Shown here: positions 17,856-26,292 of the stretch, one piece after another
Layout of the letters: each line of letters starts with the position of its first letter
How positions within the stretch are numbered: the stretch's first letter is position 1
DNA from: JACZWL01 sp046756445
GTDB lineage: Bacteria; Pseudomonadota; Gammaproteobacteria; Steroidobacterales; Woeseiaceae
NCBI GenBank assembly: GCA_046756445.1
Contig: JBHHWI010000015.1
Coordinates: 1 to 40,696, forward strand
Length of the DNA stretch: 40,696 bases
Reading direction: 5' to 3'
Made by a program: the position numbers and the translations under genes
The notes under the pieces: generated by a model
What the model saw: only the letters and a program-made list of their open reading frames with translations
The model's database searches: none
What the model was told of the DNA's origin: nothing

Positions 17856-18923
17856 CTAATTGCGATCCGGTAACGAACAGTTCATGTCCGACTTCAGTGC
17901 CCCCTCACCGTACTCACGGATTGCCTCGATAATGCTCCCGCATTCGAGGTCGGGGTTGCCGGAGATGTTCAGTACTTCGATATCACCGAGCGCGAGCACA
18001 TCGCTCAGGCTACGGATGCCGGTTTGATCCAGATTCAGTCGTTGCAGCCGGACAAGCTGGGAGATTTGCGACGTTGACTGCAGCGCATTATTGGCGAGAT
18101 CGAGCTCTTCCAGCTTGTACAGGGACCCGAGCCCTCCGAGTGATGCGAGTCTGTTGTTATCCAGGTAAAGGTGACGAAGCTCCGAGAGCGTGCCGATATC
18201 GGACAGGTCGTCGATCAGGTTGCCGCCGGCGTCGAGTGTGACCAGTTCCGACAAATGCAGAATCGGGTCGATGTCAGCAATCCGATTGTTTCGGACATTC
18301 AGCTCCCGGACACTTTCGATCGACCGGATGGCCTCGAGGTCGGAGATTTGATTGTGGGCGACCGATAGGCTGTTCAACACGAGATACCGCTGTGCGCCTG
18401 CCCAGTCCAGAGATTCCAGGCGGTTGTAGTTGAGTTCAACTCGTTCGAGTGTCGGTGCCGCATCGAAGGCGGGCAGTCGTTTGATTCTGTTATGACTGAG
18501 ATCCACGATCGCGAGGCGCGGCAGACGGGCCAGGGCTGAAACGTCGTTAATGCGGTTGAAGGCAAGATTGACATCCGTCAACTCCGCAAGGTGCTCGATC
18601 CCCGTCAGCTCTTCGATACCATCGCCGGACGGGTTGTTGCACCTCAGGTTCGAGACCTGACCGATGGTGGTCCAGCCGTTGACCTGGGCGGTCTGCCTCA
18701 CGCATCTCTCCAGGGCGGCATCGGCGAACCGGACCTCGGAAATCGTCTTGTAAACGTCGAGCTGTGCCTGATCAAGGCGAAAAAGCAAAGCCAGCACCAC
18801 GATTACCAGCAGCAGAACAGCGACCACTTTGGTGTACGATCGCGATGCGGCATCGGCCGGCGGCTCGATGTGACCGAAAGTCGCCAACCTCGGCTCGTTG
18901 TCTTTTTCGCTATTGTCCGACAT
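17856..18923 (-). CDS. Inner-membrane-anchored leucine-rich-repeat protein
   Basis: A 355-residue protein from ATG 18923 (an in-frame ATG nine codons earlier is possible). An N-terminal cytoplasmic stretch is followed by one transmembrane helix (VVAVLLLVIVVLALLF, about residues 33-48), so the bulk is periplasmic. Ten consecutive 22-residue LRRs of internalin type are visible (for example LTDVNLAFNRINDVSALARL, LRHLYLDNNRLASLGGLGSL). A cysteine pair lies before the array (Cys in ERCVRQT and LRCNNP) and another after it (LECGS, MNCS), suggesting disulfide-capped ends. LRRs bind proteins; the partner is unknown. Its stop faces the BamA-like gene 26 bp away. Confidence 0.85.
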   Translation of the reverse strand: MSDNSEKDNEPRLATFGHIEPPADAASRSYTKVVAVLLLVIVVLALLFRLDQAQLDVYKTISEVRFADAALERCVRQTAQVNGWTTIGQVSNLRCNNPSGDGIEELTGIEHLAELTDVNLAFNRINDVSALARLPRLAIVDLSHNRIKRLPAFDAAPTLERVELNYNRLESLDWAGAQRYLVLNSLSVAHNQISDLEAIRSIESVRELNVRNNRIADIDPILHLSELVTLDAGGNLIDDLSDIGTLSELRHLYLDNNRLASLGGLGSLYKLEELDLANNALQSTSQISQLVRLQRLNLDQTGIRSLSDVLALGDIEVLNISGNPDLECGSIIEAIREYGEGALKSDMNCSLPDRN

Positions 18924-19045
18924 GTTGGTTCCCGAGCGCCCGGCTATCATGCAGCTGCCGCGAACGATACCAGAGTGCGGCTACGATTTGGCGCATCGCG
19001 CACGGCATTCGGACACTCGAATTAGTTTTCCGGGCGGCGTTCAAA

Positions 19046-20509
19046 TCAGTTTCGCCAAAACGCCGGCGTCAACAAAATCAGCACCGTAAAAATCTCCAAG
19101 CGCCCGAGCAACATCGCAACGCAGATTATCCATTTCGATGCATTTGTCAGTGACGCGAAATTGAATGCCGGACCAATTGTGTCACCAATTCCCGGCCCGA
19201 CATTCGCCGTAGCGGTTGCGGCCGCGCTGAAACTCGTGACGAAGTCATTGCCTGCCGCGGCAAGAAAGATTGCAACAATGCCGACGGTACTGGCAAATGC
19301 AAGCGAAAACGCCATTACGGACGCTACTATGTCATCTGTAAGTGGCCGACCGTGTATCACACGCGAGAACGCCGCATTAGGATGCAGCAGCCGTTGAATC
19401 GTTTCGCGAAACATGACAAAGGCAATCTTGAATCGAAATATTTTTATCCCACCACTCGTCGATCCGGAGCAGCCGCCGACAAATGTCAGAAAAAAGAATA
19501 CGATAATTGCGAAAGTGCCCCAGCCAGTGTAATCCGCACTGACATATCCCGTCGTCGTGCCGATTGAAATCACGCTGAATATCGCTTCACGAAATGCCGC
19601 GGCAGTGTCGAGTTGGTTGGTCATTGTCAGCCAAACGACTAACAACACAATGACAGCAGCGTACGAACTCAGCATGCTGTGGACCTGACTATCGCGCCAA
19701 AAGGTTCCAATACGTCCGGACAGAATGGGCAAATACAACATGAATGGGACTGCGGCAATCAACATGAATACAATTGCAACCGATTCGATCCTGTCTGATT
19801 GGAAATAGGAAATCGAACTGTCGTGGGTAGAAAATCCCCCGGTGGACACCGTCGTCATGGCATGATTAATTGCATCGAATATCGACATGCCGGCAAGTCG
19901 GTAAGAGGCAATACATGCAACAGAGACCAGAATGTAGACGATAAGGAGCTGTATCAGTATGCGCCTCGTGTGCGGAAGCGTCTTCTCGGATAAATCCGAA
20001 GATTCGGACTGAAATAGCCGCATGCCGCCGATTCGAAGAAACGGCAGGACGGCGGCGCCAAGCGCAATGATGCCGAGCCCCCCGACCCATTGCATCATCG
20101 AGCGCCATAGCAGGATATCCCTGGGCAGCGAGTCGAGGCCGGTCAGCACGGTGGCCCCCGTCGTCGTGACCCCGGATGCGCTCTCGAATATCGCATCCGT
20201 GAAGCTGCCGACAGTGTGGGAGAAAATAAAAGGCAGGCCACCGAATATGCAAACCATCACCCAGGACAGAGTGGTCAGCAGAAACACCTCGCGAACTCGA
20301 AGCCGCAGATTCCCTGCGCGCCTGGACAATATAAGAGCGACGGCGGTTACACAAGTCACAGCCTCGCTCATCAGAAACGCCTTCAAATCCGGAGAATCGA
20401 TATACCAGGCGAGTGCGCACGGAGCCAACATCAACACTGCGAGGCCGAGCAGAATCGGCCCTAACAGAAATCGCACGGTAGAGAAGGCAATCAATGGTTT
20501 TCCAGGCAC
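19046..20509 (-). CDS. trkH: TrkH-type potassium uptake transporter, membrane subunit
   Basis: A 487-residue protein with the four repeated P-loop units of TrkH/KtrB: SGVTTTGATVLTGLDSLPRD, MTTVSTGGFSTHDSS, GTTTGYVSADYTGWG and TATANVGPGIGD. The glycine of each selectivity filter is present. WRSMMQWVGGLGIIALG and GGCSGSTSGGIKIFRF are classic TrkH blocks. It forms the K+-conducting pore and normally needs the NAD-binding TrkA, which is not in this window. The start is GTG 20509. The gene lies downstream of the hydrogenase operon on the same strand but 270 bp away, so separate transcription is likely. Confidence 0.94.
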   Translation of the reverse strand: MPGKPLIAFSTVRFLLGPILLGLAVLMLAPCALAWYIDSPDLKAFLMSEAVTCVTAVALILSRRAGNLRLRVREVFLLTTLSWVMVCIFGGLPFIFSHTVGSFTDAIFESASGVTTTGATVLTGLDSLPRDILLWRSMMQWVGGLGIIALGAAVLPFLRIGGMRLFQSESSDLSEKTLPHTRRILIQLLIVYILVSVACIASYRLAGMSIFDAINHAMTTVSTGGFSTHDSSISYFQSDRIESVAIVFMLIAAVPFMLYLPILSGRIGTFWRDSQVHSMLSSYAAVIVLLVVWLTMTNQLDTAAAFREAIFSVISIGTTTGYVSADYTGWGTFAIIVFFFLTFVGGCSGSTSGGIKIFRFKIAFVMFRETIQRLLHPNAAFSRVIHGRPLTDDIVASVMAFSLAFASTVGIVAIFLAAAGNDFVTSFSAAATATANVGPGIGDTIGPAFNFASLTNASKWIICVAMLLGRLEIFTVLILLTPAFWRN

Positions 20510-20739
20510 TGAATCTCAACACTGGCTGATCCTCGGAGTAAGCCAAGTTGCAGCCGAAGCGTCACCATCCAGTCTACGCTACGGCCAGGCATAATGGCAG
20601 AGAACTTCTGGATGTATCGTGCCCGTAAGGATGGTGTCACCGTCAGTCGACCAGCCGTTCGACTGGAAAAATCAATCCGCTGGAGACAGGGGCCTGCAAT
20701 TATTCCCGGAATCCCTGCGCAAGCGGGTTGAATTTTATC

Positions 20740-20759
20740 CGGGTGCTAAACGCCACCCG
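20740..20759. other. Stem-loop between the hydrogenase operon and trkH
   Basis: CGGGTG (20740-20745) pairs perfectly with CACCCG (20754-20759) across an 8-nt loop, 20 bp past the stop of the 67-residue gene. No T-run follows on the minus strand, so it is at best a weak terminator or an mRNA 3'-end stabiliser. No gene was found in 20510-20779. Confidence 0.35.
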
Positions 20760-20779
20760 AAACGCGACAGAACAGTTTC

Positions 20780-20983
20780 TTACCGTACGCGTCCGCCGCG
20801 GCGGAGCAGAACACGGCAGATGGCGACACCGCCGAGAATCAGTATGGCCATCAGCGGCATGTGATGCAGGGAAAAAAGATGATGTCCGATTTGGGCAAAC
20901 AGGCTTTCGTCGCCGGACAGCGTGTGGGCGCCTGCAACTTCTGCGAGTGCCGAAACCAGATAAAGGCCGATCATCGGTCGCAT
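20780..20983 (-). CDS. 67-residue membrane protein at the end of the hydrogenase operon
   Basis: An ATG at 20983-20981 has AGGAAA 6-7 nt upstream and begins 16 bp after the hynL stop. The frame also opens 12 codons earlier, within hynL. The product starts MRPMIGLYLVSALAEVAGAH, a possible signal peptide or first helix. A histidine-rich stretch follows (QIGHHLFSLHHMPLMAILIL), giving a second helix, and the tail is basic (LLRRGGRVR). A His-rich loop facing a helix recalls the N-terminal metal-binding region of HupE/UreJ nickel permeases, but the protein is far too short to be one. A role as hydrogenase accessory or cytochrome-like helper is inferred from position only. Confidence 0.7.
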   Translation of the reverse strand: MRPMIGLYLVSALAEVAGAHTLSGDESLFAQIGHHLFSLHHMPLMAILILGGVAICRVLLRRGGRVR

Positions 20984-20999
20984 GATTACTTTTCCTGTG

Positions 21000-22718
21000 C
21001 TATCGAATTTTGACATTGACGAGTTCCTTGCCGTTCGGGTCGGTAACGTGGACCGCGCAGGCGATACACGGGTCGAAGCTGTGGATGGTCCGCAGGATTT
21101 CGACCGGCTGCTTGGTATCGTGCAGCTGATGCCCCACCAGCGCGGCCTCGTAGGGGCCCGGCTGACCGGCGGCATCGCGAGGGCCGGCATTCCAGGTGCT
21201 CGGGACCACCGCCTGGTAATTCGCGATCTTTCCGTCTTCAATGACGATCCAGTGTGCCAGCGCTCCGCGCGGCGCCTCGGTGAACCCGACGCCTTCCGCC
21301 TTGCGCGGCCAGGTGGACGGTTCCCACAACACCTCGTTGAACGTCCGCGTGTCGCCTGCCCTGATATTGTCGACCAGGCTGTCATACCACGCCTGCATGT
21401 TGTCTGCGACCACCTTGGTCTCGAGCGTTCTCGCAGCGGTCCGGCCGAGCGTGGAAAACAGTGCGTCGACCGGCACATCGAGCGTCTGCAACGTGTAATT
21501 CACGAGCTCCTGCGTCGGTTCATGGCCGGAGGCGTACAACATGAGCACGCGCGCCAGCGGCCCGACCTCCATGACGTTGCCTTTCCAGCGCGGAGACTTG
21601 AGCCACGAATAGCTGTTGCCGACGTCCAGATGATCATAGGGCGGGGCCGGCCCGTCATAATTCAGCGTGGTCTCTCCCTTGTAAGGGTGCAAGCCCTCGT
21701 CCTTGCCGCCCGAATAGTCATACCAGGAATGGGCTATCTGCTCGGTCACCTCCTCGTCGGCCTCGAGATCGACTTCGTGAATGGTCGTGAGATCACGATT
21801 CAGGATGGCGCCTCTCGGGAACAGGTACGAGGTCAGGTCACGGACATCGGTTGCCGGAAAGTCGCCGTAGGTAAGGAAATTCCCCACCCCTTCGCCCTGT
21901 GCGCCCCAGTCCTTGTAAAAGCCGGCGACCGCGAGGGTGTCCGGTACGTAGACCTGATCCACGAAGTCACGCATCTGGGTGATGATGCTCTGCACGGTCG
22001 CAAGCCGGGCGGAGTTGATTGCCGAATCGGAATCGAGATCGATTGCGCAGGGTACGCCACCGACCAGGAAATTCGGATGCGGGTTCTTGCCGCCGAATAT
22101 CGTGTGCAGTCTCGCAACGTCGCGTTGCCAGGTCAGCGCCTCCAGGTAATGCGCGACCGCCATCAGGTTCGCTTCGGGCGGCAGCTTGTACGCTGGATGC
22201 CCCCAGTATGCCTTTGCAAAAATACCGAGCTGGCCGGCCTCGACGAAACCTTTCACCTTGGCCTGCATGTCGGCGAAATAACCCGGCGAGCTCTTGGGAT
22301 ACTTGCTGATGCTTTGTGCCAACTGCGAAGTTGCCTGTGGATCGGCCTGGAGCGCCGATACGACGTCGACCCAGTCCAGCGCGTGCAAATGGTAAAAATG
22401 CATTACGTGATCGTGGATATACTGCGCGCCGATCATCAGATTGCGTATCACCTGCGCGTTCCCGGGGATTTCATAATCGAGCGCATTCTCAACGGCCCGC
22501 ACCGACGCAATGCCGTGGACCAGTGTGCACACGCCGCAAAAGCGCTGCGTGAATGCCCAGGCATCACGCGGATCTCTGCCGCGCAGGATGATTTCAATGC
22601 CCCGGACCATGGTGCCCGAGGACCAGGCCTCGGCAATTCGGTCGCCATCCATCTGCGCCTCGATACGCAGATGACCCTCGATTCTGGTTATCGGATCTAC
22701 AACAACGCGATTATTCAT
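21000..22718 (-). CDS. hynL: [NiFe]-hydrogenase group 1e large (catalytic) subunit
   Basis: A 572-residue protein. The L1 motif RFCGVCTLVH gives the Ni ligands Cys61 and Cys64, and the L2 motif DPCIACAVH gives Cys551 and Cys554 with the conserved His557. The 15 residues after His557 (VTDPNGKELVNVKIR) are the C-terminal tail removed by the maturation protease, whose gene lies in the same operon. RGIEIILRGRDPRDAWAF is also typical. The protein carries the NiFe(CN)2CO site and should oxidise H2 in the periplasm, exported with the Tat-signalled small subunit. The isp1-isp2 genes just upstream place it in the Isp-type group. It starts 25 bp after the isp2 stop. Confidence 0.97.
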   Translation of the reverse strand: MNNRVVVDPITRIEGHLRIEAQMDGDRIAEAWSSGTMVRGIEIILRGRDPRDAWAFTQRFCGVCTLVHGIASVRAVENALDYEIPGNAQVIRNLMIGAQYIHDHVMHFYHLHALDWVDVVSALQADPQATSQLAQSISKYPKSSPGYFADMQAKVKGFVEAGQLGIFAKAYWGHPAYKLPPEANLMAVAHYLEALTWQRDVARLHTIFGGKNPHPNFLVGGVPCAIDLDSDSAINSARLATVQSIITQMRDFVDQVYVPDTLAVAGFYKDWGAQGEGVGNFLTYGDFPATDVRDLTSYLFPRGAILNRDLTTIHEVDLEADEEVTEQIAHSWYDYSGGKDEGLHPYKGETTLNYDGPAPPYDHLDVGNSYSWLKSPRWKGNVMEVGPLARVLMLYASGHEPTQELVNYTLQTLDVPVDALFSTLGRTAARTLETKVVADNMQAWYDSLVDNIRAGDTRTFNEVLWEPSTWPRKAEGVGFTEAPRGALAHWIVIEDGKIANYQAVVPSTWNAGPRDAAGQPGPYEAALVGHQLHDTKQPVEILRTIHSFDPCIACAVHVTDPNGKELVNVKIR

Positions 22719-22743
22719 TTCATTACCTGCCTGTTGCCGTTAT

Positions 22744-24075
22744 CTATTCAGCCAAATTGGCTGCCACTATCTCTACGAGACTTTCAACCGGTTTGCGCCA
22801 ACCGGAATTTTCTGCGCCGATCATCAGATTGATCCTGCAGTTGGCGCATGACGTGACGACCGAATCCGCTCCGGTCTCGTCGAACTCTCTCCTCTTGATG
22901 TCGAATGCTTTCTGGCGCAGCGGCGCCGAATGTCTGATGACGTAATCGCCGCAGCCTCCTCCGCAGCAGTAATTCTCGCGGCCGTTCGAGTCCGCTTCGC
23001 GGAAGTCCAGGCCCAGCGCCTTGAGCAGTTGCCTCGGCTGTTCGATGACGCCACCATGCCGCCCGAGCCGGCAGGGGTCATGGTAGGTAACAGAGCCGTT
23101 CGCAGCGGATTTCAGTTTGAGCCGACCTGCATCGAGTTCGCGGGCGACGAACTCCGATATCGCGAGTACCTCGAACGGTAGTGGTTCATCAAGCTGATTG
23201 GCGCCCTCCCAGCGCAATGCCTGATAGGCGTGCCCGGACTCCGGGAGAACGACCGTGCTGGCGCCGCAGGCCTTCGCAAGTTCGACGATCTCTGCGGTCG
23301 ATTTCTTCTGCGCGGCCCTGTCGCCCGATATGAGGCCCAGGTTGGCGGCCTCGAAACCCCGGCTGGGTAATGTCCAGTCGACGCCCAGCCGATTCATGAT
23401 TCTGGCCGTTGCCGCAAGGGCGTCCGAAAACAGCAACACTTCGACGGCCGTCGTCAGCACCAGCACCTCGGCCTGATCCTTATCCAACGGAACTTCTATC
23501 CCCTGTCCGCGCAGCCTGTCTATGGTCTCGCGCAGACTGTCCGTATCGACGCCAAACACGCTTCCGTTGTCGCGCTGCTCGTCTCTCAGCGCCTGTAGTT
23601 CGGCGGGAACCAGCCCGGCATTCGCAAGGCCCTCGCGCATGAGTTTGATCAGCGACGACAGACTGATGCCGGTCGGGCACATCATGTCGCAGCGTCCACA
23701 ACCGGTGCAGCTTTCGTAGACGAGTTCCTGCCATGCTGCGAGATCCTCGGCCGTGATATCGCGTATAAACGGCCTGAACAGCCAGCGCATCGGGCTCAGT
23801 TCACGACGATACACTCGCTGTAGCGGCTTGATCTTATGGACCGGCGAATATTTTTCATCCTGCGTCGCTTCATAATAGTGACAGGCCTCGGTGCACATGC
23901 CGCAGTGAACACAGGATTCGAGGTCGACCACCATATTCGAATCAAGATTGGCAAGAAACGTCTGCTTGGCTCGACTGACCCGCTCGGGACCGGAGAGTCC
24001 GTCGTCCGGCGAATCGGTGCGGAGTGTTTCCAGGGACTTTCGAAAATCGCGGAACGCTGTGTTATCGACGCTCAT
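22744..24075 (-). CDS. isp2: Isp2, HdrD/DsrK-like iron-sulfur protein of the hydrogenase complex
   Basis: A 443-residue cytoplasmic protein. Two 4Fe-4S motifs are seen at about residues 55-75 and 117-127 (SCVHCGMCTEACHYYEA, SCTGCGRCDMMCPTG). They are followed by CCG-domain cysteines (YHDPCRLGRHGG, NYCCGGGCGDYV, TSCANCRINL), as in heterodisulfide-reductase HdrD and DsrK, though the first half of the paired CCG domain looks weakened. In Thiocapsa hynS-isp1-isp2-hynL, Isp2 is proposed to relay electrons between the membrane cytochrome and a cytoplasmic partner. The ATG overlaps the isp1 stop by 4 bp. Confidence 0.94.
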   Translation of the reverse strand: MSVDNTAFRDFRKSLETLRTDSPDDGLSGPERVSRAKQTFLANLDSNMVVDLESCVHCGMCTEACHYYEATQDEKYSPVHKIKPLQRVYRRELSPMRWLFRPFIRDITAEDLAAWQELVYESCTGCGRCDMMCPTGISLSSLIKLMREGLANAGLVPAELQALRDEQRDNGSVFGVDTDSLRETIDRLRGQGIEVPLDKDQAEVLVLTTAVEVLLFSDALAATARIMNRLGVDWTLPSRGFEAANLGLISGDRAAQKKSTAEIVELAKACGASTVVLPESGHAYQALRWEGANQLDEPLPFEVLAISEFVARELDAGRLKLKSAANGSVTYHDPCRLGRHGGVIEQPRQLLKALGLDFREADSNGRENYCCGGGCGDYVIRHSAPLRQKAFDIKRREFDETGADSVVTSCANCRINLMIGAENSGWRKPVESLVEIVAANLAE

Positions 24076-24725
24076 GCCTTGACTCCTCGACGCCCGTAGG
24101 ACGCTCCCGCCTTGAACCGTGACGGAAAGGTCATTGCCGTATGCATCAGCTTGCCGAACGGAAACCAGACGAACAGCGCTTCGACACTGAGCAGGTGTAT
24201 CGCAAGCATAGTCTCGTACCGCGCCCCGATGTGGGCGAATGCGAGTATCCCGGTCACGATCGGAATAATGACAACGGCGGCGCTTATGTAATCGTCACTG
24301 CTGGAGATCAGTCGGTGCGCGGCTTGGCTTACCCGTCGAATGACCAGAGCAAGCATGATGGCCAACGCGATTGCCGCAGTTACCAGGATAATGTCATTGG
24401 GCAGATGCGGCCAGCCGAATCCCAACAGCGACTCGAAAAACAGAATATGCGGGGCGAAAAAAAGCACGGATACCAGAAGCGCAAGGTGCCAGGTATAGCC
24501 GGCAAAATTCTGAAAGCGCACCTTTTTCTCGAACTGACGCTCCGGCATCGATCGTGTCGCGATTGTCTTGAGGCCGTCCCTGACAGCGGTCTTTCGTCGC
24601 GGTTTCGACAGATCTTTTTTGCCGGTGATGAGCATGGCGCCGACCAGCCGCCACACGACACCGACAATCAGGATCCACAGCGACCATTGCAGGCCGGGAC
24701 CTCGGGCGAAATCGAGTAAGGTCAT
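24072..24725 (-). CDS. isp1: Isp1, NarI-like cytochrome b subunit of the hydrogenase complex
   Basis: A 217-residue integral membrane protein with five helices. Candidate haem histidines sit in GYTWHLALLVSVLFFAPHIL, in AFAHIGARYETMLAIHLLSVE and in GKLMHTAMTF, the arrangement seen in NarI/DsrM-type di-haem cytochromes b. It should anchor the periplasmic HynSL dimer and pass electrons to quinone or to Isp2. It overlaps hynS by 4 bp at its start and isp2 by 4 bp at its end, so translation is coupled. Whether the acceptor is ubiquinone or the rhodoquinone predicted from rquA cannot be told from sequence. Confidence 0.94.
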   Translation of the reverse strand: MTLLDFARGPGLQWSLWILIVGVVWRLVGAMLITGKKDLSKPRRKTAVRDGLKTIATRSMPERQFEKKVRFQNFAGYTWHLALLVSVLFFAPHILFFESLLGFGWPHLPNDIILVTAAIALAIMLALVIRRVSQAAHRLISSSDDYISAAVVIIPIVTGILAFAHIGARYETMLAIHLLSVEALFVWFPFGKLMHTAMTFPSRFKAGASYGRRGVKA

Positions 24726-25792
24726 GATGCTCCTACCTCCTCTTCAGCCTGCGCTTTTTTCTTTCGCGCGCGGGCGGCCAGTGCCGAGCCTATGCCGAGC
24801 GCGGCGCCGGCGGCGGCGGCGCCGAGCAGTGCCTCGCGGGAACCCCAGATGCCCGCGGCAATCGGTGTGTAGAAACTGCCTTTGTCCCAGAAGTCCGGTT
24901 CGGAACAACCGAGACAACCGTGCCCCGAGCCGATCGGGTAGCTTGTTCCTGCATTCCATTTGAGCGTCGCGCAGGCGTTGTACGTAGTCGGTCCCTTGCA
25001 GCCGAGTTCATACAGGCACCAACCCTTGCGCGCGCCCTCGTCATCGAAAGTACGGGCGAACTGACCGCGTTCATAAAACGGTCGTCGGTAACAACGGTCG
25101 TGGATATTCTGGCCGAAGAAAGCGACCGGCCGACCGAGATGATCGAGCTCCGGGACGGTACCGAAGGTGAGATAGTGTGCCAGTACGCCGGTAATGACCG
25201 CCGGGATAGGCGGACAGCCGGAGACATTGATTATCGGCTTGTCGGTAATGATTTCCGATACTGATACGGCACCCGTGGGGTTGGGGCTCGCGTGCGCGAT
25301 ACCGCCGAACGCGGCGCAGGTGCCGACGGCGACAATCGCCACGGCGTTGGCCGCGGATTCCCTCAGCATGTCGAGATTGCTCATGCCGGCAATGGTCGAG
25401 TATGCCGGGTTGCCCATCGGGATGGACCCGTCGACGATCAGCAGATACTCGCCCCGGGCGGCTTCCATTGCGGCCATGCGGGCGGCTTCGGCGCCCTCGC
25501 CGGCCGCAGCCTGCAGAGTGTGATGATAGTCGAGCGAAATGGCGTCGAAGATCAGTGACTCCACTGTAGGGGCATGCGAGCGCGTCAGCGATTCGGTGCA
25601 GCCCGTGCACTCCTGGAACGACAACCAGATCACCGATGGTCGCCGCGCGGCCGCCAGTGCCTCCGCGACCTTTGCAACCGCGGACGGCGGCAGTGCCATC
25701 AGCGACGCGGTGGCGGAACAGAATTTCAAAAAGCCACGGCGCGATACGCCTTGCGCCTGCAGGTATTCACCCAACGTCATATTTTTCTGCAT
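24722..25792 (-). CDS. hynS: [NiFe]-hydrogenase group 1e small subunit with Tat signal and C-terminal anchor
   Basis: A 356-residue protein with GAGGAG a few bases before the ATG. Residues 17-23 are a twin-arginine motif (SRRGFLK), followed by a hydrophobic stretch and an AKVAEALAA cleavage-like region. The proximal cluster motif is ECTGCTES, with glycine between the cysteines, that is the standard four-Cys form rather than the six-Cys oxygen-tolerant form (ECTCC). GTCAAFGG, GCPP, HDRCYRR, GWCLYELGCKGPTTYNAC and GHGCLGCSEPDFWD supply the remaining cluster ligands. A C-terminal helix with AAAAGAALGIGSAL and a basic tail anchors it to the membrane. Confidence 0.97.
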   Translation of the reverse strand: MQKNMTLGEYLQAQGVSRRGFLKFCSATASLMALPPSAVAKVAEALAAARRPSVIWLSFQECTGCTESLTRSHAPTVESLIFDAISLDYHHTLQAAAGEGAEAARMAAMEAARGEYLLIVDGSIPMGNPAYSTIAGMSNLDMLRESAANAVAIVAVGTCAAFGGIAHASPNPTGAVSVSEIITDKPIINVSGCPPIPAVITGVLAHYLTFGTVPELDHLGRPVAFFGQNIHDRCYRRPFYERGQFARTFDDEGARKGWCLYELGCKGPTTYNACATLKWNAGTSYPIGSGHGCLGCSEPDFWDKGSFYTPIAAGIWGSREALLGAAAAGAALGIGSALAARARKKKAQAEEEVGAS

Positions 25793-25860
25793 CGTGTTGT
25801 CTCCTCACGACAACCGCCGCCGCCGCGGCCGTCATCAACCGGTATTCTTCGTGTCCCTCA

Positions 25861-26292
25861 TCAAGACTTCCCGCGGCTCGGGTCGGGTTCGTCGCCGCCG
25901 ACCGTCAATTCATCCTCGAGCCGGGAGATTCCGGATTCGATGTCTTGCTGCTGAGATTTCAGCAACTCAGGCATTCGGCTAACCTCGATGAAGCGGCCGA
26001 CCACGTCGTCCTCGGTATTTCGATGTGTAACCAGCCAGACTCCCGGGTACGACGTTTCCCTGACAACAGTCGGTCCGAGGGCATCGAGTTCGGCATGTAC
26101 TTCGCCTTCGCCCAGCACGGCCTCGATGCGTTCTCTTTCTCCCGGTGCCAGCGGCAGCCTCTGCAAGTCGATAACGGCTCCCTCGCCGCCGTCCGCCAGC
26201 CGCCGCAGAGCATGACGAATCTCGTGCAACAAGGGCTCGACGTTTCCGGTCGCCGCGTCGACTTTTACGTCGATGGATTCCAGCGCAGTCAT
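25861..26292 (-). CDS. hupH: HupH/HyaF-like hydrogenase maturation protein
   Basis: A 143-residue protein with the HupH C-terminal-domain pattern: LLHEIRHALRRLADGGEGAV, IDLQRLPLAPGERERIEAVL, GEGEVHAELDALGPTVVRET and YPGVWLVTHRN. HupH/HyaF proteins help assemble the small subunit iron-sulfur clusters or act as chaperones. The start at ATG 26292 is chosen because it overlaps the hupD stop as ATGA; an in-frame start 12 codons earlier is less likely. The gene is 68 bp upstream of hynS. Family members often have a longer N-terminal part, missing here. Confidence 0.86.
   Translation of the reverse strand: MTALESIDVKVDAATGNVEPLLHEIRHALRRLADGGEGAVIDLQRLPLAPGERERIEAVLGEGEVHAELDALGPTVVRETSYPGVWLVTHRNTEDDVVGRFIEVSRMPELLKSQQQDIESGISRLEDELTVGGDEPDPSRGKS

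Noticed and set aside
20984..21478. Long upstream extension of the 67-residue gene through hynL
   Set aside because: The extension is an out-of-frame, Arg/Ser-rich reading of hynL; only the last 67-79 codons have a start signal and membrane-protein character.
20982..22832. 616-codon open frame antisense to hynL
   Set aside because: It lies opposite a fully supported hydrogenase large subunit; long antisense frames are expected in GC-rich genes, and the translation shows no motif.
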